Position numbers and translations under genes: made by a program. Shown one piece after another: positions 45,530-56,889 of a stretch of DNA of 64,000 bases. Every line of letters starts with the position of its first letter. Position 1 is the first letter of the stretch. The stretch is from Salvator merianae (Eukaryota > Chordata > Lepidosauria > Squamata > Teiidae), in contig QVOM02000073.1 in the NCBI GenBank assembly GCA_003586115.2, positions 49,489,650 to 49,553,649 on the forward strand, written 5' to 3'. Below the pieces are notes generated by a model, which saw only the letters and a list, made by a program, of their open reading frames with translations, had not been told where the DNA came from and made no database searches.

Positions 45530-47090
45530 TCTTTATGCCTCAATAAATATTTTAAAATAATAAAAACATATACATCAAACGTATGCACATTCTTGTGAGC
45601 AGTTGACCAAGCTTGTGCACTGAATGGACTACTGCCTTGTCCACCAGTGGAAGCAATATTGGAAGGAAATGTGCCCCACAATACTAATGTTGGTCAACCC
45701 AGCAGGAGCAGTTGTCCATGAAATGCAAGTCACACAGAGAAATCAGCAAAAAAGAAAGAGATGTGGAAGGGTCCATAGGGGACTGATGCCTTCTCTAGGA
45801 GTTAAGATACAGAACCTGTTGTCTGCAAATCTGCCATTTGAGCCCCTATTGCCATGATGGAGTCCTTTTGCAAGAAGATTATCCTGCTTGGTCCAGTTGC
45901 TTCTAGTGACTGAGGACTTGGGAGGGAGCTTGTGCTATTTTTGCCCCAGTTCCATGGGTCAGCCACTGACTGGGAAAGGTAAAATGAGCTAGACTGATGG
46001 AAGACCTGGTAAAGAAAAGAAAGTACCTTGGACCTTTTCCACATGGGCCAATATCCCGGCCCACAGAAGGGTCTAGGCCACTTTGTTCTGCATGTTAGTG
46101 TAGGACAAAGCAGCCCCCTGGAACATGTGTCTACACAGGACAGAACTTAAAACAAGATATAATGCCAAAAATGGTGCCCTGCTTGCTCTGCTGGTAGACC
46201 TCAAAATCAAAGTCTACTGGTGTGTACTTGTGCACTTATGTGGGACTTTTTTTGATGGTGTTCCAGGAAACACTTTAAGAAGTGGTACATCACCGAAAAG
46301 GGCCCTTCTGGACATTTTGAAGGCCAGGAACGAATGTTCCCAGCCTTTGAAGTCTGTAGTGCTGGTTCCGCCTGGCCAGCCTTCAGAGTTGGCAGCAGGG
46401 GCTGGAACAGGCGAAATCAGGAAGACAGAGAAGTAGAGATGAGTGCATCTTTGGGTTTTTTTTATCTATAGTCTTTCACCTACAGAGGTTTGATTTAGTG
46501 GGACTTCCATCTGTGCACATCCCACCTGCCCCTGTACAGTTTGGGAAGTGTAAGCTGTCTTACTTTGGATCATTCCCTACATGGTTGGCCCTGGCTATGC
46601 CTGTGATGCTCCTCCCAAGGCCAGGAAGATAGTAGTTAATTAAGCCCTGAGAAGAAAATACATACCAAATTCAATAGAACTGGATTATTTTGCTAAAGTT
46701 TTTAATTGGCAGTAACTTGTTGGTCAGCTTGCTGAATAGTATCTTCAAATTCTTAAGAACCTAATCAGTTTTGGATGCATCTTTTCCCTTTTCTGATCTT
46801 TTTCTTCACTGTGGATCAAAGTCAAGAGAATTTCTTTTATGGGCATAGTCAAAATATTTCATGGCCGTCTTGCATACTTAATCTTTTGGCTCTTTGACTG
46901 AAAAATGTCCACGCCTTTTTATGTACTGAAAACATAATATCTTTTAGCCTGCAATCTGCAAACTTAAAATGAATTTTATGTCAAATACTCAGTTATGGAC
47001 CACATCTCTTGCCTTTTATATGCCACAGTGGCCTTATGTTTCCCCCCTCCATTGTCTGATAGTGAGGTCATTCCTAGTCCTCTGAGAAAT
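45530..47090. other. Non-coding stretch, no recognised feature
   Basis: No exon or RNA gene. The frame at 46,125-46,436 has no family features. The word ccttttccacatgggcc near 46,033 resembles the ends of dispersed DNA elements, but no partner was found. Confidence 0.4.
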
Positions 47091-47094
47091 TTTA

Positions 47095-47600
47095 TTCCCA
47101 GCCAGATGCGGCTCATATATTAAAAGTAGCACCTGTGGCTAATATCACAGCAGCTTACCATAAATTTACATGGTAACCAGGATTATATCTGTCAAGACTG
47201 CTAGAAATGTCTAGATTTAATTTGATTTCCAGTATTGAAGGGTTTCTCCCAACATTTTGCTTCATAACCATATATTTTAAAAGTTTTAAAAATCACTCCA
47301 CGGTTAAGTTTTTATGGCACTCCCAGCAGCCATTAAATTGATTTGTTAAATGGAGGTCAAAGTAATGCAACTTGGCTATACAGTATTAGGATCGGAAACG
47401 AGGCCTTTTGTGACACATGTAGCCTCCTTTTGTGCATCTTTGTGGAGTCATAGCGTTGTGTGTGTCAGGTGTGTTTCATTTCAGAAGACGGCCTCCGACA
47501 ATGTGTCATTTTGACTGTTTTGAAAAGCCAGAGTTTAATTTTTATGGCTTTCAAAAGGCACATCGTCTTGAAACACTGTTGTTGATTGGTTGCTTTTTTT
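47095..47600. other. Candidate conserved non-coding block
   Basis: Repeat-free sequence of even composition with many short homeodomain-type words (attaaattga, taattttt) and a CpG-containing part at 47,390-47,510. By appearance it could be a conserved element, but this is only inferred; no alignment was possible. Confidence 0.25.
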
Positions 47601-47784
47601 TTTTTTTTTAAATGATCATTGCATTTGATTACCTTTTGAATGAGTTTTATGTCTGTTTAGGTTGGGTCTGTATTTTTCATATGTTCTTTTCTAAGCTGCC
47701 TCATTTCCCATTCTCCTTCTAGTCCTCTGCCATATGATGTGATTTGTGCACCTGCAAAGTTTAAAGTTAGGCTGTTGGGTAGCC

Positions 47785-47810
47785 ATATATATATATATAT
47801 ATATATATAT
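47785..47810. repeat. (AT)13 dinucleotide repeat
   Basis: Uninterrupted AT repeat of 26 bases. Confidence 0.95.
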
Positions 47811-48894
47811 GCCAATTTGCTATAAACCAGAATTATTTATGGGCAGCGTTTGAAAGTGAAGAAAAATCTCCATGTTTAAAAATGATGGTGGAATACTGAA
47901 CCTCTGGTTTCTGTGCCTGTTTGGGGTCATTTCTTCTATGATGGTAAAGTTTCCGATTGCAATTGTATGAAAAGCTTAGTACAAGAGTAAACTGGTAATA
48001 AAAACTTAAACATATTGACCAGAAACCTGGGGTTCTTATGTCCACCAATTCTCTTTTGACTTATTCCCTGAGTAAATAACGTTTTTGTATTGATTTAGAA
48101 GATTACAGGTTGAAGTGTCAGCTGTGAGACATGGAAGCTTTCCATCAACTATTAAAGTTAGTAGTGAGTTCCTATTGTCAAAACCTGATTTTGGGGATGA
48201 TGATTAAATGAAGTTTGAGATTAATCTTTTGATATTATTTTTCTGTCTTCAGAGGACTGGGAAATTCTGGTGAACCTAAACAGTACAGTCTGGGTGTGTT
48301 TTTTTTTTAATTATTATACTATGCAGTTTAACACTAGTGTAACTACTACTAGTAGTAACATAGCTAAGTTCTTGCATGTCTTGTAAACATGATGACATTT
48401 GCTCCTGGTATGCAGCTCATTTTAAAATAACTTTAAAAAGTGAGCACATTTAAGCAAGCAACAGTTTCATGCTATATTAATAGCATTTTGTCAGTCCCCA
48501 CGATGAGACTGTAAAGTTTGGGTGGTATGGATAGTCTGGAAAGGTGTAATCAGATTTGTTGTGTTGACAGGAGAGACTATATAGGAAAGATTTGCTGCTT
48601 GTATTGTTCATCTTTCTTAACAAAAGTTAAAGTTGACTTACTGAATTATTAATATGATTTTCTTTCTCATATGCCCAGATATTATCTCATGGCCATTGGA
48701 AACCAGAATACACACACAAACACAAAATGCAACAGCAAAAGTACAAGCAATTATGTGTTAGATTGCGCATGTCTTATAGAAACTTCCGGAACCTTAATAT
48801 AGCACAAAAACACAACCAGCCAAAAATATTAAGCTATAACAAGGTTTATTTGTTTAATAGAACTTCTAGTGAGACTTTCTTCCAAAACAGGCCA

Positions 48895-48970
48895 AGGCAG
48901 CACTCATCATCTGTCTCATCTCTACTTTATGCTTACAACAACCCTGTGAGGTAGATCAGATTAGGATAAG
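48895..48970 (+). repeat. MIR/CORE-like SINE fragment
   Basis: The words actttatgcttacaacaacc and ctgtgaggtagatcagatta are the widely found MIR-type core and tail. The tRNA head is not recognisable. Confidence 0.55.
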
Positions 48971-49771
48971 AGACATGCTTTTACTTTGGCACAGGTGAAT
49001 CTATTTGGGGATATTATTCCACTAACAGGCAAGAAAAAAATAAATTATTTGTGCTTGGCAAAGGGCTCTTGTTGATAACCTGTGTGTATTTCTTTCTTTT
49101 TGAGTTTGTTTAGCAGCAGCAGAACAGTTCTTTTCTTGCCATTCTTATCCATTCTGCTGCCTCACCAGGTAGCCAGCTCTTTATTCAGACTGCAGTTTTA
49201 TAGGTGAAGGTAAAGATGCCCCCAGGTCAGGCACATCTTCTGGGGACAGTGCGGTAAACTTGCACAAGGTTTATTCTTTTGGATTCATGTTCAGCATAAC
49301 AGTCTTCAGAACGCACTGCTTTATTTTGGCAGGAAGCAGTTGCTACTGCTTTTTATGCTTACCAAAGGAAACTGCTATGTACTGTTCAATTTATACATGT
49401 CAGTATCAGGAGATGTGACAGATACTGCTAATAAGCTACAGCAGAAGCACTCGTTTGGCTGTTCGTATTCTGAGAATAGGGATAGTGATTTTCAGGTGGA
49501 AAAAATGACGTTCTTATAATCTGAATTCCAGCAGGCACAAAAGCGCTTGGAGAAGGTTGATGAAAAATAAAATTCATAACCTTCACACCATACCAGTGGA
49601 ATAGTGTATATATGAAGTTCTCTCCTTTGCTTTTTTACAAGACATAAGTGTGACTTCTAAAAACTGGTGTTACAAGTTGATTCAGCTTGTTATAATTTAT
49701 CGACTCAGTGAATCCTGCGAGGTACCCATCCTGTCTTTCAAGGTGCCCAGAATGATGCTTCAGCACTGTAT

Positions 49772-49880
49772 GTTGTAGTCAGCGGCGGCCCATGCCTTTA
49801 AGGGCGGGGGTTCGCGCGAGTGCCATGGCCGTTCGCGCGAACACCCCCTCTTAAAGGCACGGGCTGCCGCTGGTTGTAGT
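49772..49880. mobile_element. hAT-like foldback MITE, 93 bp, with 8-bp TSD
   Basis: Perfect 8-bp direct repeats gttgtagt at 49,772-49,779 and 49,873-49,880 flank a 93-bp element (49,780-49,872). The element is almost a full palindrome: left arm cagcggcggcccatgccttt, then aag, then a G-rich part and ttcgcgcga; right arm the inverse with a few changes. The centre is tgccatggc. It has many CpGs in an AT-rich setting. An 8-bp duplication and ends beginning CAG are typical of hAT transposons. Confidence 0.85.
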
Positions 49881-49937
49881 ACACTTAAAGACAGTGTACT
49901 ACACTTAAAGACAGTGTGGTACACTTAAAGACAGTGA
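49881..49937 (+). repeat. 20-bp tandem repeat, about 2.9 units
   Basis: Units acacttaaagacagtgtact, acacttaaagacagtgtggt and a partial acacttaaagacagtga follow one another at exactly 20-bp spacing, right after the right-hand duplication of the MITE. Confidence 0.9.
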
Positions 49938-50359
49938 CTTCACTGAAAACTCCATAGCTAGGGAGGGATTTGAAGCTGAGGTTTTCATGTCAAAGCCAGC
50001 TTTCTGCACTTATGTGTGTGAGTTTGTGCTTATGCTCTCTCTTCCTAAGGGAGACGCTCTTTTGGAATCTACTGCAACCATTACAGTACTGATTTAGGCA
50101 TGCTAATCCTTGTCTATCCTGGTCTGTCCAAAGTAAATACAGCCTGGAAGTTCCATACAGTTTTTTTCCTTACGAAAACAAATCTTTTGAAAGGTTGGTA
50201 TAGATTTATTAACTATTATATGATATAATAATTATTCTGCAGCGAGGCTTAAGTATGTGTGAAAACATTGGCCGTAATCCAAAAAACTGTGCAAATGTCT
50301 TTGCTTCTCTCAGATACTATACACATTTTTAAGAAGTGTTTTTTAGTAATGTACTGTTT

Positions 50360-50500
50360 TAGAAACTGAATGGTGCAGTAGGCCAAGTTTTGGACTAATG
50401 CTGGGGAGTCACAAGCTGAGTTTCCAAATCTTCTGTGAACCATTATTCTCAGCCTGGTCTACTCTGCAGGGTTGATGTTAGGATAAAATGGATGTTAGAT
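50360..50500 (+). repeat. MIR/CORE-like SINE
   Basis: tRNA-like start tgaatggtgcagtaggccaa gttttggacta, later ctcagcctggtctactctgc, agggttgatgttaggataaa. This is the usual order in a squamate MIR-type SINE. Confidence 0.65.
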
Positions 50501-50519
50501 AATGTAGAAGTATCATGCC

Positions 50520-52940
50520 TTGGACTTCCTGGAGGAAGAAATGGGCTAGTGCCTCTTTCCTTTTCCATCTCAGCAGAAAGCTATTCTTGGAGATGCATCT
50601 CAACTTCAGCCTGTTATTTGAAGTGGAGGTCAGAAGTCCCAATAGATAATCAAAGAATTGCCTATGTCAGATTTGATTTTTCAAAAAAAATAATAATTTG
50701 CTGGTTTAAATGTAGATAATGCTAGCAAGTATTTATTTTATATTCCCTCCTTTTAGACTCTAACTGGATCACACATTGTGCTGTAACAATTCCATAGATA
50801 TCACACGGTTATTGACTTTTTACTTGGTAAATTCATAATTCTTCCTTACCTTCAAAAGGGAAGAAACATATGGTTGGGTCAATTGCGAAAGGAAGGTACC
50901 TATTTATTCTTAATCTCAGCTGCTGAATACTTGTAAAATAACTTGATTAACTAAAATTTGGAGTTCTGCCATGTCTGAAAAATCCATCACTGTTTGTTCC
51001 ATCTGTTCTATGTATTGCTTTCAGCTGTTCTCCCCACCACCACCACTTGTAAGTTCTGGTCAGATCTGTGTATCCTTGTCTTTAAATACCATGAATTGGA
51101 CCTTTATTTAAAATTGTTAATAACAATTTTATCCTACGGATTTAATGAACACTTTTGGATAAATACTTGAAATCTGAATCTCTGTAACACTCTTCATCTG
51201 TGGTCATGAACAAGTTAATAAAAACTATCTGCAGTGGTTTTTTTCTTTCCCCTTAAAATATTTTTTTAAAAAAAATGCTCTGTAATTAAAGTGGACTCTG
51301 GCTGGTAAAAAAAAAAGTATAAAAATGGGGAGGGGGTAGAAGATCTACAATTATACCTATTTTAAAAATTAACTATTACTTGCCAAAAGAACATCAAACC
51401 CACTTAGCGGACATCCGTTAATCCAGTGGTTAGCTGTTTCAGGCTTTAATGCACACTGTTTTACACGTTAACGGTTTTGAAGTTCCAGGCCAAGGCTGAC
51501 CTTTCACATCTGCTCATTTCACAGTAGGAATCTCCACTTACTACTTCCTGTCAGAGTGGATTACAGTGACAAAGTGCAGAGCTTGTGCTGGCTGCAATTT
51601 CGTTTTTGATCAGAATTATTTCTTTCACAAACAATCACATTTGCTAAAATGTTACATCTGCTCCGAAAAACCACTGGCAGCTCCACAGTTTATCAGTTGG
51701 GATCAAGTACAGTTTTTCATTTTGACTTTTCACAAAGCTATAAATCAGCCTTGCATGTGTTGCTAGGGCTATATTTTTAGTTTTTCCTCCCTATTTGCTG
51801 TTTTGGTGGTTTTGATTTGGCTGGAGAAGAGATGTGATACCTCCCTTACTGATACCTCAAAGTGATGTGAATGCCTCTGCACCTTAGGAGGGGGACAGGT
51901 GATTTATTTTCCCCCCCATAGGAATTGATTCAGAATTCTGAATGCTGCACTAGATATGTTATGAACCCCTTTAAACTTTAGCTTGTATTTAACATACTTT
52001 GTACTTATCATACTTTGAAGGAGATTTTGATTCCTGGCTATTTAATCTTATTTCCTAGGAGAAGATGTTAGCATGAAATCTAGAAGCAGGACGGGATACT
52101 CGGCCAATTTCTTAATGATCTGGTGGTTTATCCTTGCTGTCAGGGATGCAGTTTCGACATTGCCACACACTGCCCAAGTAGTGGTTAAGACACTCACCAT
52201 CACATGCCTGCCTGTTAAAACATCTCTACTGCGTTTTAGGGCACGCTAAAATGTTTTTTCTTCATGATCCAGAAATGGTATGACATGTAGCCTGCATCCA
52301 TGCTGTGACTTTTGAAAGGGTGGCTTTTTTTTTTAATCTGTCTGGGCAGATCCAGATATTTGAGTTTTTGCGTCATCGATGATGCCCAAAGGTCAATCTG
52401 TAGCATTTTTCTGCGGTTGCAATTGTTTGCATGCTTGTTATTTAGCACATTGTATTGCAGTTTCCAGAAGTTTAATTTCCTTCCTGTGTGCATGCCTTCA
52501 CTTTGTTGTTCTGTTTTTCATTCCTTCTCCCACATTACATGCCAGGATTTTTTTTCTCATCAAAATTCGCATATCTGGATATCTGAACTTGCGCTGACAC
52601 AGAGCTATTATTTTAGTTTATATCACATTTGTTTGGAGTTGAAAAATAATCACTTTAATAACCTCTAGGGAAGTATGTGCAAACTTTCAGGTAAGTTGGG
52701 CAGGTACAATGCCGATCTGCAATGTAAACTATTTACAAAATGTATGGCAGTATTTAGGGAACATAAGCTAGTGCATTTCTCCGCATTTAAGTCCTAACGA
52801 AAGTGCCACACTAATTTGAAATAATTGTTCCATGTTTACTTAGAATCAGACATCTGGGTATCTGGATTTTGTGGAGAAAAAGAATTAAAAATTTAAAAAT
52901 TCCAGCCATGCGGTGGGGGATGGAATGTTTGTGTTGATCG
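50520..52940. other. Non-coding stretch; possible conserved blocks
   Basis: No exon recognised. Sub-blocks 51,400-51,780 and 52,210-52,680 are repeat-free with many short transcription-factor-like words and could be conserved elements. The words gatccagatatttgag (52,350) and gcatatctggatatctgaac (52,568) form a loose inverted pair, perhaps the ends of an old element. Confidence 0.3.
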
Positions 52941-52949
52941 GTTGAGAAG

Positions 52950-53365
52950 GGAAAGTTCCTTGTGGGCCAAGCTAATCATGTGGCCTAAGCTGGCAGCTCT
53001 GTCAGCCAATCAAATAGCTGCAGCCTGCAACCCGGGAAAACCCAATTTTCAAGCAGGAGGTCTTGGCTGCCGTGTGAACAGCACATTAGCTACAGCATGT
53101 TCCCTTTGGAATACCTTCCCTCCTGTTGTTCATGAGGTGTCTACACTTACAGCTTATAGGAGCCTATTAAAGACCTATCTTTTTACTCAGGCATTCCCTG
53201 TGTGAAAATTTGTTTCTTCCCTGTCTCCTCTGTTTTCAATGTGTTTTTAATTGTGTCTTTATTTGTGTGTTCTTACCATTGCTTTTAATGTTTCATGTAA
53301 ACAGCATTGAGATTTTTTTAAATGAAAAGCAATATTTAAATGTCTTAAATAAATAAATAAATTTA
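52950..53365 (+). mobile_element. L2/CR1-type LINE 3' end
   Basis: Encodes LWNTFPPVVHEVSTLTAYRS, then LLKTYLFTQAFPV, the hallmark C-terminus of L2/CR1-like ORF2, followed by a T-rich 3' UTR and the tail aaatgtcttaaataaataaa. All upstream domains are missing. Confidence 0.75.
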
Positions 53366-53369
53366 TTTA

Positions 53370-54765
53370 AAGTGGGTTTTTCCTGAGAATGTGGACTGGA
53401 AAAAGGCATGGAGAGGGGACCTGCTTTTACAACAGAAACCAACTCTAAATGATCTGTGTGTAAATGTGCCTTTAGTCATTAAAGCTCCATATTTAGCATC
53501 TTAACATTATTTGTGATAGCAAAGAATGCAACGGTTAGCCTGTAGAGAACCGTCTTAAGTGTTCTCCCATTTCAGCTGTGTTTTCTAGATTTCCCTTCAC
53601 TGTAGGTTTTATAATTTGACTTATCTTTTACTCAAACTGAAAGGTACATGTGGGCAATACAAACAAATGGTTTCAAACAGAAATTAAACAACCACATATT
53701 TTAGTGTACTGTTTATTTATTAAAATGCTTCCATACCACTTCCTGTCCTAAGATCCTGAAATGGTTCACAACATAAAAACAAAAATGCCCCACCTCCTAT
53801 CCAGTTGCTCCCCAGTGAAAACTGTCAGTAGAATCCTAGAGAGTGTGAGTAATGTGAATGTTAGGGAATGAATTATTGAACACATCCATACCTACGTAGA
53901 CTGGGAAGGGGAGAAACTGCATAAAGAAGTTAGATTGATTTTTTTCTTTTCCTGAATGTTTTAGTTTGGATATGAAGTTTTCATTATTCTAACTCTAATT
54001 CATGGAGTTTCATAAGAGGGCATACTGTACCGGCCAATGATCCATCTGTGTGGTTTTGTAGTTCTCAGGTTGCATCTGAATCAAAATGAAAAGCTGAGCT
54101 TGGCTTCAGGTATATCATGAACTGTGGTTTAATGTAATATTATGGTCCATTACATTAGTATGTGCAAAAATTCTTTTTGAACAGATCAACATTTCACAAG
54201 GGATTTACTTTAGAAAAACAGATGGACAAATTATTTTAGAATCAGCAGATGGATGGTCTTTTATTTACAAATATTTGGAGTGATAATTTCCAAGAAAATC
54301 TTCCATGTATGTTTTTTCAGTGTTGTAACAGCTGCTTTGTTGTGTTTTGTGTTCTCTTGCAGTTCTTTCTAATATGATAGTATTTTAATATAATGTTACA
54401 AATATTTACTTGCCGCTTGCAGTACTTCAGAGACGTAAGATCTTTTTCCATATCGGTTTGAGGTCAGTCATTGGGCTGTTTTTGCAGGAAGCCTGTATTG
54501 TTTACACTGCCACACCTACTGATTTGTATAGAAAGTTTAGCTAGTCCCCTTGATTTGAAATTTTTGCCTGCTTGATGAATAGTTTGGCCCTTTCCTAGCC
54601 ATTCCAGTGTTCAGAAGTGTTAGTAGCGGTGCAGAGAGGACATAATGCTATTCCCAATTTCTCACCATAGTCTCTGGAGCTCCGTCCTGTTGTCTTTTTA
54701 TTTCTTTCAGAATTAGCTGGCAAGAGAAAGTGTCTGATGTTAAGTCTCAAGTTTAATATGAACTT
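53370..54765. other. Non-coding stretch, no recognised gene
   Basis: Mostly unique AT-rich sequence. A possible repeat end lies at 53,705-53,780 (tgtttatttattaaaatgct; aagatcctgaaatggttcac). Confidence 0.4.
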
Positions 54766-54769
54766 AGGC

Positions 54770-55168
54770 TGCCTCCAGTGAGAGGAAAATCCGGGATGTT
54801 GTTTTTACCTTGCAATTGCCTCTTACTGGTCCTGCCAAATGGCAGAGTGGTACTTGCTCCCACGCTGCATCTGATGGGAAAATACCCAGAACTATGCAAG
54901 TACCCACCCCATGTTTGGGCAGTTCTGAGTATTTTCGTCTGGGTTTTGCCCCTATGCTTGTGCAGCGGATATTTCCATCTATAAAAAAACTAGAAGCAAG
55001 CACCAGAGAAGGTAAGTAATATAACTGTTTCGGAAAAACTAGGATCAGAGTTTTTTTTTCAAAAATAGGGATATTCTAGGATTTCGCTCTATATCCTGAG
55101 TGTGTTGGGATTGCCACATGTGGCAATCCCAGTATAATGCTGGGTTTTAAATCCTGTCTGGATACATC
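54770..55168. mobile_element. Palindromic non-autonomous DNA element, copy 4
   Basis: Begins tgcctccagtgagagg and ends ctgtctggatacatc, decayed inverse ends. It includes a perfect 24-bp palindrome at 55,107-55,130 with half-site gggattgccaca, and the shared word tcccagtataatgctggg. Frames through it are noise. Confidence 0.6.
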
Positions 55169-55174
55169 CTTAAT

Positions 55175-56795
55175 TGTGACTTTCTCATTTGCTAGTCATG
55201 CAACTTGTGCTCTTAAGGTTTCAGTCCTGTTGTCTCTGGGGGGATGTCTCAGAGACCACAGGAATTTTTGGAATATTCTGTTCCTGTAAGGCTGCAGGAC
55301 AGTTTGTTATTGGGGAGGGAAAAAGTGAGGTGTCTTGTTATGCTAGGAGAGGCTGTGGATTGGCATCCACAATTTCCTGATGGGCTGTGGAATGGGAGGA
55401 GGTTTTATTTTTCTCCCACTGGATTTAAGGGGGTGGAGACTTGAAATTATATCTATAGAAAAGGAAAAAAAATTGAGCATTCTGCTCAGAGACACATAAG
55501 GAAAGACGTAGGAAGTGTTTGTTCTTCTCTCTTTAATTCTCTTGTCCCACATCTTTTGGAATGCTTTGCCTAAAGGCTTATAGACGGAATTCCTGTGTTT
55601 GGATTTTTTCTTTTAAAAAAAAATCTGTTTGCTTTAAGCAATTAACTGCCTCTCCTCTTTGTTCTTTTAATCAGATTTATCTTTTGCTAGATGGACATTT
55701 GTGAAGGGGCATTCATAGTACTTTTTGTTGTTCTAATATTGCACTTTTAGGGATTATGGTTTCAAAAAGGCACTATTTGATGCAGGTATAATATTTGATG
55801 TAATATATCATATGTAGCACTTTAAAATATTCATAGACTTGTATTTTAATTAGAATATGAGAAAAAAAAACACAAAACGTCCAATTTTCTTTAACAGTTG
55901 CAATATAGCACTCTTCTTATGTGAATTTAATCAAGTAACTGTGAACTGTGTTAATTTATGCTAGTCCTTTTGAGCTCTGCATAGAATAGAAATGTTGTTT
56001 AAAGGAAATGATGTTCTAATGCAGAGGTTGTCCATGTGTCTTTAGGTTTGAGCATCCCCCCTACTAAATGCCAGGTTGGTCCTTGGGCTCCAAAGTAACC
56101 ATCTTCCAATAGTCCTTTGCTGTTACAGAATAATAAAAAATAGCTCATGTTTAGGTTTTGTGCAGAAAGTACCTGACAACATCTTCCACAATAATGCTTA
56201 CCATCATGCAGGCTTTTACTTGATACAAATAGCTCCATTTTGAGTTTGCAACATAACTAACACGTGAAGGAGGTGCCCCTGAGACACCTGTTGGTAGGTG
56301 ATATTCTTGCAATGAACATGAAATTTCTTTTTTTAATAGTTCTTCTGTCATATCATTTTTCTGGCAAGGTCTAGCCATAAAGTCATATGAATAAAAAGAA
56401 GGGAATAACTTTCCATCCTCTCTGTGAATTTGATTTAAAATGCTGATGGAGAACAATATATAGTTTTATTTACAGAGTGCTGCTACAGCTATCTTTGCCA
56501 TTGACTAATCTATTATAACAAATATCTTACTTATCTGCTTGAATAGTGTGAGGTCAGGATCCAAAGGGATACTTTTATTTCACTAAAAAGCATGTGTATG
56601 TGTGTTTGTGTGCGTGAGGGTGTGTTCCTGTTTATTCTGGCCCTTCGTGAACAGCTGACCTTCAAGATAAAACCTTTAAAATTTTCTCCTCAGATCAAAA
56701 GTGCTTTTAAATTTGACTTTGGGCAGGGCAGGCAGGATGCTTAGAATTACAGAACTAGTTGTACAGTTTACTCCTAGCTGAGGAATCCACTTATT
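55175..56795. other. Non-coding stretch, no recognised feature
   Basis: No exon, RNA gene or firm repeat. A TG-rich patch (tatgtgtgtttgtgtgcgtg) lies near 56,597. Confidence 0.4.
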
Positions 56796-56799
56796 CCTT

Positions 56800-56885
56800 T
56801 GTCGTTAAGTTATGCCCACCTCTTCATGACCCCAGGGTTCCTAGTGCACCAGGCCCTTCTGTCCTCCACTGCCCCCTCCTATGTC
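56800..56885 (-). repeat. BovB/Sauria-type 3' tail remnant
   Basis: On the + strand: gtcgttaagttatgcccacc, tcttcatgaccccagggttc and aggcccttctgtcctccact. This is the inverse of the 3' end shared by squamate BovB LINEs and the SINEs that use them. Only the tail is present. Confidence 0.45.
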
Positions 56886-56889
56886 TTAT

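Noticed and set aside
45084..45560. 158-codon frame and its antisense partner of 122 codons
   Set aside because: Both lie on a palindromic non-coding element and read through a T18 run.
49881..49937. CRISPR-like short repeats
   Set aside because: Units are directly adjacent with no spacers, only three in number, and the genome is vertebrate.
54121..54160. Possible PCBD2 exon 3 (tggtttaatgt resembles the codons for WFNV)
   Set aside because: The flanking bases do not give HHPE before it or YNK after it, and no acceptor fits.
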